NCBI GenBank assembly: GCA_946405675.1
Contig: CAMJIC010000073.1
Location: forward strand, 1-10,596
Source of the DNA: an uncultured Clostridia bacterium
Lineage (GTDB): Bacteria; Bacillota; Clostridia; Lachnospirales; Lachnospiraceae
Length of the DNA stretch: 10,596 nucleotides
Reading direction: 5' to 3'
Part shown: piece after piece, positions 6,691 through 10,596 of the stretch
Position numbering within the stretch: the stretch's first letter is position 1
Layout: the number at the start of each line of letters is the position of its first letter
Notes under the pieces: model-generated
What the model was told of the DNA's origin: nothing
The model's database searches: none
The model's input: only the letters and a program-made list of their open reading frames with translations
Translations under genes and position numbers: made by a program

Positions 6691-6725
6691 TTGTCCCCTG
6701 ATTCATGCTCCCATTTTTCCAGACT

Positions 6726-6754
6726 ATTATATAGCTTTTCTCAATTCAGAAAAA
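6726..6754 (-). promoter_or_regulatory. candidate sigma-A promoter for the L,D-transpeptidase
   Basis: A perfect -10 box TATAAT (6726-6731) lies about 50 bases before the transpeptidase start, in an AT-rich patch that stands out from its surroundings. The position 17 bases further upstream has only a weak -35 match (TTTTTC, 6749-6754). Confidence 0.5.
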
Positions 6755-6768
6755 ATAAAAAATATCTT

Positions 6769-6794
6769 AAGAAACTGCGCCTATAGCGTTTCCC
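6769..6794 (-). terminator. possible weak terminator after the XdhC-family gene
   Basis: On the minus strand GGGAAAC can pair with GTTTCTT (five Watson-Crick pairs plus two G-U pairs) around a 12-base loop. T-rich sequence (ATTTTTTATTTTTT) starts several bases further on. The stem is short and the T-run is offset, so this is only a candidate. The same T-rich stretch overlaps the next gene's promoter region. Confidence 0.3.
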
Positions 6795-6835
6795 GTCACA
6801 CACTTGCCAGCGGGCCGGCCTGTGGAACATTATCA

Positions 6836-7828
6836 CTACACAAGCTCCAGAAACACCTGTGTCATGCCGCCGCACAGCATGTCTGCGTATTCTCCGGTTT
6901 TTCCGGTCAGATCGATCGTGATCGAATATGGACGGAAGGCGGAGGGCTGCTCCAGGCAGGTGACCGCCGTGCGGATTACCTTAGCTTCCATGATCCCTCC
7001 TCCGATGGTTCCGACGGTGTGCCCGTCCGGATACACAAGCATCCGTGTGCCGGGTTTTCTGGGAGTGGAGCCTTTGCGGGAGGTGATCAGCGCAAGTATC
7101 CCATGATCGCCAGAGGTGATGAGCCTGTGCAGTGCCTTGACCAGATCTTCCGGAAATGCGTCTGTTCCTGCGAAGTGTTCCTTTTCCTGTATGATCTGGG
7201 CAATGATGGAGACTGCGATCTCCTCCGGTGTCTGTGCCTTGATGGGCAGCCCCACCGGCGCATGAACCATGGCGGCCACTTTCTCATCCAGGCCGTCTTT
7301 GACCAGGCTCTCCTTCATCATGGCGGCACGGTGATGGCTTCCCATCATCCCGACATACCCGAACGGCCGCTTCAGAATCACATCCAGGCACTCCCTGTCA
7401 TACTGATGCTCCCTCGTAACAACCACATAACAGGTGCCTTTGTCAGACCGGATCCGGGAAAGAACGGAACGGAACGGCCCGCTGATGGCTTTGTCCGCCC
7501 CCTTTGCCTCTGCACCTGGAAGATATTCTTTCCGGTCATCCACCGCAATCACCTGCCAGCAGAGAAACTTTGCCAGGCGGATCACCGCCTGCCCCACAAA
7601 CCCGCATCCGCAGACCACAAGGCGCAGCGCAGGGCTCAGCTTTTCCCGGAATACATCCTCTTCGCAGACATTCTCCGGCAAGGGCAAAAGATCCGGCCTG
7701 CTGCTCCAGGCCACCTGCCCCTGCGTATAGAGGACATGCATCCCGGCATGCTCTCCGCCCGTAACCGTGATCAGTTCATGTTCCTTCTCCGGATCCAGTT
7801 CACCAATCCTTTGATACAATCCGTTCAC
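6836..7828 (-). CDS. XdhC/CoxI-family molybdenum hydroxylase maturation factor, Rossmann domain first
   Basis: 330-residue protein of the XdhC/CoxI family, whose members help insert sulfurated molybdenum cofactor into xanthine dehydrogenase-like enzymes. An N-terminal segment of about 65 residues precedes the XdhC Rossmann domain: dinucleotide loop VVCGCGFVGQAV (71-82), VDDR (96-99), GMMGSHHR (160-167) and HAPVGLPIKAQTPEEIAVSI (189-208). The C-terminal part is the XdhC/CoxI domain: KGSTPRKPGTRMLV (252-265), GTIGGGIMEAKV (273-284) and MLCGGM (317-322). In PucA- and E. coli XdhC-type proteins the CoxI-like part comes first, so the order here appears swapped. I chose the GTG start at 7828 because GGAGGAG lies 7 bases upstream. 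The frame stays open to a TTG at 7927, but without a binding site. No molybdoenzyme gene lies in this window, so its partner is unknown. Confidence 0.85.
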   Translation of the reverse strand: MNGLYQRIGELDPEKEHELITVTGGEHAGMHVLYTQGQVAWSSRPDLLPLPENVCEEDVFREKLSPALRLVVCGCGFVGQAVIRLAKFLCWQVIAVDDRKEYLPGAEAKGADKAISGPFRSVLSRIRSDKGTCYVVVTREHQYDRECLDVILKRPFGYVGMMGSHHRAAMMKESLVKDGLDEKVAAMVHAPVGLPIKAQTPEEIAVSIIAQIIQEKEHFAGTDAFPEDLVKALHRLITSGDHGILALITSRKGSTPRKPGTRMLVYPDGHTVGTIGGGIMEAKVIRTAVTCLEQPSAFRPYSITIDLTGKTGEYADMLCGGMTQVFLELV

Positions 7829-8056
7829 CGCTATGCTCCTCCGGCTGCAAAGCCTGTAATTATTCCGCCCCTGTCCTGAACAGTTGGCACAGTGAGGCTT
7901 TCTGACACAGATATCAAAAAAAGACAAGCAAGATGTATATGTGAATTCGTGGCAGGTCCTTAGGATCTGTTACAGAATAACTTGTACATCTGACTTGTCC
8001 AAACGCTCATCTGCTGCGTTGGAAAGCCTCGCCGTAGTTACCAGATCATCTACGCC
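7829..8056 (-). other. 228-base gap between scpB and the XdhC-family gene, with possible structured leader
   Basis: I see no gene that can be supported here. Near the XdhC start, AAAGCCT and AGGCTTT (7895-7901 and 7849-7855) can close a 39-base loop holding a small CTGT/ACAG hairpin. The GGCT of the second arm can instead pair with AGCC directly beside the ribosome binding site. Further up, the minus strand reads a short in-frame stretch SNAADERLDKSDVQVIL that ends in TAA. The in-frame extension before the GTG start is rich in Cys. It matches no riboswitch class I know. No clear terminator for scpB is visible. Confidence 0.35.
7836..7842 (-). promoter_or_regulatory. ribosome binding site for the GTG start of the XdhC-family gene
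   Basis: GGAGGAG on the minus strand, 7 bases before the GTG at 7828. It decides the start and makes the 33-residue upstream extension unlikely to be translated as part of this protein. Confidence 0.8.
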
Positions 8057-8698
8057 TCAGACCTCCAGCTTCATCTTTGCTTCCTCTTCCGCCTCCGCCT
8101 TGAAGTCCTCGACCTTCACCGGACTGATCCTCGGAAGCTCGTCCAGGGAGTCTGTTCCGAAATGCCGCAGGAATTCTTCTGTCGTACCAAACAGGATCGG
8201 CCTTCCCGGCGCATCCAGCCGGCCAGCCTCACAGATCAGTCCATATTCCAGCAGGCGGTTGATCGCATGGTCACAGCTCACACCCCGAATCTTTTCAATC
8301 TGCGCCCTGGTCACAGGCTGCTTGTACGCAACGATCGAAAGCGTCTCGAGGACCACGTCTGACAGGCTGATCTTCTTTGGCTGACGGACCAGCCGGATCA
8401 AAACCGGATACAGTTCCTTCTTGGTCGCAAGCTGGTAGCGTCCCTCCAGGCGGATGATCCGGATCCCCCGCTCCTCCGATTCGTATTCCTTTCCCATTTC
8501 ATCCAAAACGGCGCGGATCGTCTCCTCACTCACGTCCAGGGCCTGCGCGATCGTTTCAGGATCTATGGAATCCCCCATCGAGAAGAGGATCGCCTCCAGG
8601 GAAGCCTTCAATGCTGCTTTATCGCCGCTCACCTGGCCGGGTTTTTCCTCTACGGTCGTCAGTTCCCCGTTCCGCTCCTCCAGTTTCAGCTGTCCCAT
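8057..8698 (-). CDS. scpB: segregation and condensation protein B
   Basis: 213-residue ScpB, which binds as a dimer to the ScpA kleisin and regulates the SMC condensin that organises and segregates the chromosome. It has the two winged-helix domains: the first from about 28 (LKASLEAILFSMGDSID) to about 100, the second from about 108 with LSDVVLETLSIVAYKQPVTR, the signature around IEKIRGVSCDHAINRLLEYGLI, and GRPILFGTTEEFLRHFG. The charged tail (KAEAEEEAKMKLEV) is typical. About 26 variable residues precede the first domain. The start at 8698 lies 4 bases after the scpA stop, which suggests translational coupling; a GGAG lies upstream at a long spacing within the end of scpA. Confidence 0.96.
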   Translation of the reverse strand: MGQLKLEERNGELTTVEEKPGQVSGDKAALKASLEAILFSMGDSIDPETIAQALDVSEETIRAVLDEMGKEYESEERGIRIIRLEGRYQLATKKELYPVLIRLVRQPKKISLSDVVLETLSIVAYKQPVTRAQIEKIRGVSCDHAINRLLEYGLICEAGRLDAPGRPILFGTTEEFLRHFGTDSLDELPRISPVKVEDFKAEAEEEAKMKLEV

Positions 8699-8702
8699 CC
8701 GG

Positions 8703-9536
8703 TCACTTCTCTCCTTCCCCCGCGTCAGACTCCTCCGACCATTCGCTCAGGAAATCATCTTCCTCATCCGTCCACTGCGACGGGTCATTTGCCTCGATCT
8801 GGATCTCGCCAAAATTGGTCTCCTGCACCACGTAAACATGCCCCCGCTTCATCAGCTCCAGGATCGTCAGAAATGTCACTACAGTGTACATCCTGCCCTC
8901 CCTGAGCATCAGGAGCGCCTTGAAGGTACACCTTCTGCGGTTCATGATATAACGCTCCACAAACTGCATGGCTTCCTGTGTATCGATCTGTTCCTTCTCG
9001 ATCTTCCCAAAGCCCGCACGGATCGGATCCTTCAGATCCTCCCTACGTTTCATGACCTCCTGAAAAATCCGGTACAGCCCCGGCAGCGTAACGCCCGCCT
9101 TGTCCAGCAGCTCATGCGGATCCACAGGCTCCCGGTACTTCAGCACCTGCCGCGGAATGGATTGCTTTCGGAACCATACGCCCTGGGCGCTGTTTTCCCG
9201 CTCGCGAAGCTCGAAGGACATGTATTTATATGTCTTGTACTCCAGAAGCTGCCGGACCAGTTCCTCTCTCGGATCAATCTCTTCCCCCTCCTCATCCTTC
9301 TCGGCAGGCAGCAGCATCCGGGATTTAATATCCAGAAGCGTCGCAGCCATGACAAGGAATTCACTCATCGTGTCCATCTGCAGGGACGCCTCCGTCATGG
9401 CATCGATGTACTCCATGTATTGCTCTGTGATCAGCGCAATGGGAATGTCATAGATGCTTACCTTATTCTTTTCGATCAGGTGAAGAAGCAAATCCAGAGG
9501 TCCCTCAAACGCCTGAAGCTTTAATTCTATTGCCAT
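8703..9536 (-). CDS. scpA: segregation and condensation protein A
   Basis: 277-residue kleisin ScpA, which bridges the SMC heads and binds ScpB. The N terminus AFEGPLDLLLHLIEKNKVSI (9-28) followed by DIPIALITEQYMEYI is diagnostic. The middle part (about 60-170) is charged and variable, as usual. The C-terminal winged helix (about 200-250, FLTILELMKRGHVYVVQE) is the part that binds the other SMC head. An acidic tail (DEEDDFLSEWSEESDAGEGEK) ends the protein, slightly longer than in many members. The ATG at 9536 has only a weak GAGAGA site. The gene starts 40 bases after the phosphoesterase gene and overlaps nothing; scpB follows after 4 bases. Confidence 0.96.
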   Translation of the reverse strand: MAIELKLQAFEGPLDLLLHLIEKNKVSIYDIPIALITEQYMEYIDAMTEASLQMDTMSEFLVMAATLLDIKSRMLLPAEKDEEGEEIDPREELVRQLLEYKTYKYMSFELRERENSAQGVWFRKQSIPRQVLKYREPVDPHELLDKAGVTLPGLYRIFQEVMKRREDLKDPIRAGFGKIEKEQIDTQEAMQFVERYIMNRRRCTFKALLMLREGRMYTVVTFLTILELMKRGHVYVVQETNFGEIQIEANDPSQWTDEEDDFLSEWSEESDAGEGEK

Positions 9537-9576
9537 TGCAGTCTCTCAATACAGCTGTAAATTGTAACATCTTCCA

Positions 9577-10425
9577 TCAACTGAATATGATATCCGTGAT
9601 GACCAGTTCTGCAGGGTTGTTGACCCGGAGGTTGATCGAGTGCGTGCCAAGGCCTGCGCTGACGATCATCCTCGCATCCGCCTCCTCATACAATCCATGA
9701 TCATAATGCGGAAACAGGGCAGGGTCAGGGCTGATGACGCCTCCAAGCAAGGGAAGCCGGACGATTCCTCCATGGATATGCCCGGAAAATGTCAGGTCCG
9801 CCCCCCACCTTGCATACACCGGGAAATACTTCGGATGATGCGCCAGCAGGATCTGAAACCGATCCCGGCATGCAGGGCCCACCCGCCTGGCAATCTCCCC
9901 CACGCTCAACTCCTTGTGGTATCTGTTCCGGAAATAGCGCCGGTCCAGCTCCAGGCCGGTGATACGAAGGTCCAGCCCGCTGATCGTGACATCTTCACTC
10001 CTGTTATGAAGACAGATGATGTGGTTCTTTCTCAGACGCTCTTCATACCTTCGATACTCGGAAGCATACAGACGTTCCATCCTGGTCTCATGATTCCCGT
10101 TCGCAACGTAAACAGGAAGCTTCCCCGCAAGGCCGCACAAAAGCTGCAGTGCCTGATCCGTCGCAAAATGGCCTCCCTTCATCAGCACAAGGTCGCCTGC
10201 CGACAGAACCATGTCACATCTCTCAGCTTCGATCTGCGCCATGAGCGTCGGAACATCTGACCGGTAAACCCTGTTGTGCAGATCCGCCAGAACCGCGATC
10301 CTGACCCTTCCCTTGCTCTGCCCCTCCTGCGCCTGCCGCCGGATCTGATAATGTGAATGCCGGATCCTTCCCATAGCAATTGTTTCTCTCCTGTTTTTCC
10401 CTGAACCGGTTCCGTACCGATGCAC
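9577..10425 (-). CDS. calcineurin-like metallophosphoesterase (YkuE-like)
   Basis: 282-residue two-metal phosphoesterase. All metal motifs are present in order: DLH (48-50) in VRIAVLADLHN, GD (77-78) in LSAGDLV, GNHE (110-113), H196 in LLAHHP, and GHIHGG (215-220). The enzyme should therefore be active; the substrate is unknown. Family members include YkuE-type cell-envelope enzymes and nucleotide or lipid hydrolases. Unlike many YkuE-like proteins, it has no N-terminal membrane or Tat signal: the first 40 residues are basic and hydrophilic, so it is probably cytoplasmic. The GTG at 10425 has GGAG 7 bases upstream. An ATG at 10374 would also leave the domain intact, but its GGAG is 13 bases away. 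It is followed after 40 bases by scpA, probably in one transcript. Confidence 0.87.
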   Translation of the reverse strand: MHRYGTGSGKNRRETIAMGRIRHSHYQIRRQAQEGQSKGRVRIAVLADLHNRVYRSDVPTLMAQIEAERCDMVLSAGDLVLMKGGHFATDQALQLLCGLAGKLPVYVANGNHETRMERLYASEYRRYEERLRKNHIICLHNRSEDVTISGLDLRITGLELDRRYFRNRYHKELSVGEIARRVGPACRDRFQILLAHHPKYFPVYARWGADLTFSGHIHGGIVRLPLLGGVISPDPALFPHYDHGLYEEADARMIVSAGLGTHSINLRVNNPAELVITDIIFS

Positions 10426-10432
10426 CTGTCTG

Positions 10433-10436
10433 CTCC
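10433..10436 (-). promoter_or_regulatory. ribosome binding site favouring the GTG start of the phosphoesterase
   Basis: GGAG on the minus strand, 7 bases before the GTG at 10425. The alternative ATG at 10374 has a GGAG at 13-base spacing. The choice changes only a poorly conserved basic leader of 17 residues. Confidence 0.45.
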
Positions 10437-10524
10437 GGTTGGCGCGAAAAGTGTATCACTGGCACGCAGTGCCGGCGATCACCGTAACAGCCTTGCCGTG
10501 CAGACATACATACAGATTATGAAA

Positions 10525-10553
10525 ATGCCCCCGGCCACCTTGGCCGGGGGCAT
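10525..10553 (-). terminator. strong intrinsic terminator after the rpsU-like gene
   Basis: ATGCCCCCGGCCA and TGGCCGGGGGCAT (10525-10537 and 10541-10553) form a 13-bp perfect, GC-rich stem with a 3-base loop. TTTTC follows on the minus strand. It lies 15 bases after the stop codon of the partial gene to its right, which separates that gene from the phosphoesterase-scpAB group. Confidence 0.9.
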
Positions 10554-10568
10554 CTGAACCACTCTGGA

Positions 10569-10596
10569 TCAGTTATACTTGCGCTTACGAGCTGCC
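10569..10596 (-). CDS. rpsU: C-terminal end of a probable 30S ribosomal protein S21 (partial)
   Basis: Only the last eight codons and the TGA (10569-10571) are inside the window; they read AARKRKYN. This closely resembles the basic C terminus of clostridial S21 proteins (ending ...AARKRK plus two residues). S21 is a small-subunit protein that helps in translation initiation. The identification rests on eight residues and the strong terminator right behind it, so another small basic protein is possible. Confidence 0.6.

Noticed and set aside
7829..7927. Extended N terminus (TTG start) of the XdhC-family protein with four Cys residues
   Set aside because: A GTG with GGAGGAG at ideal spacing lies downstream, and the TTG has no ribosome binding site. 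The Cys cluster is kept only as part of a finding.
8454..9524. 356-residue plus-strand open frame opposite scpA and scpB
   Set aside because: It is antisense to two certain genes, shows no domain and crosses their junction.
10461..10473. Small hairpin GGCAC-GCA-GTGCC upstream of the phosphoesterase gene
   Set aside because: The stem is only five base pairs, with no T-run and no known motif; it may be chance.

Overview
The window looks like chromosomal DNA of an anaerobic Gram-positive bacterium (Bacillota, Clostridia, most likely Lachnospiraceae). This rests on the biotin-dependent sodium-pump decarboxylase operon with separate subunits, the scpA-scpB pair, strong GGAGG-type ribosome binding sites, moderately GC-rich coding sequence and the style of the proteins. 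I cannot name a genus. Every gene I can support lies on the minus strand, so transcription runs from high to low coordinates. No intergenic gap exceeds about 230 bases.

Right end (10596 to 8057): the last eight codons of what is probably rpsU (ribosomal protein S21) enter the window and are followed by a strong intrinsic terminator. Next comes a probable operon of a soluble calcineurin-like phosphoesterase, scpA and scpB. The two Scp proteins are the kleisin and winged-helix subunits of the SMC condensin complex.

Middle (8056 to 5873): an unexplained 228-base gap with possible RNA structure precedes an XdhC/CoxI-family molybdoenzyme maturation protein with a GTG start. Its Rossmann domain comes first and its CoxI-like domain second. 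It is followed by a secreted L,D-transpeptidase (SH3-like plus YkuD domains) with its own candidate promoter and a clear intrinsic terminator.

Left half (5758 to 180): a five-gene operon for a biotin-dependent, Na+-translocating decarboxylase. In transcription order it encodes an acyl-CoA carboxyltransferase (12S/MmdA-like), an OadG-like lipoprotein membrane subunit, a small biotin carrier protein, the OadB-type membrane pump, and an OadA/5S-type carboxyltransferase without a biotin domain. The likely scheme is that one or both carboxyltransferases load CO2 onto the biotin carrier, and the membrane part releases the CO2 and exports Na+. Having both carboxyltransferases also allows the carboxyl group to move between an acyl-CoA and pyruvate/oxaloacetate, as in the propionibacterial transcarboxylase. 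This is the most interesting system in the window.

Left edge (1 to 179): a noncoding block with three related units of about 40 bp in alternating orientation. These can form mutually exclusive hairpins in the operon's 3' region.
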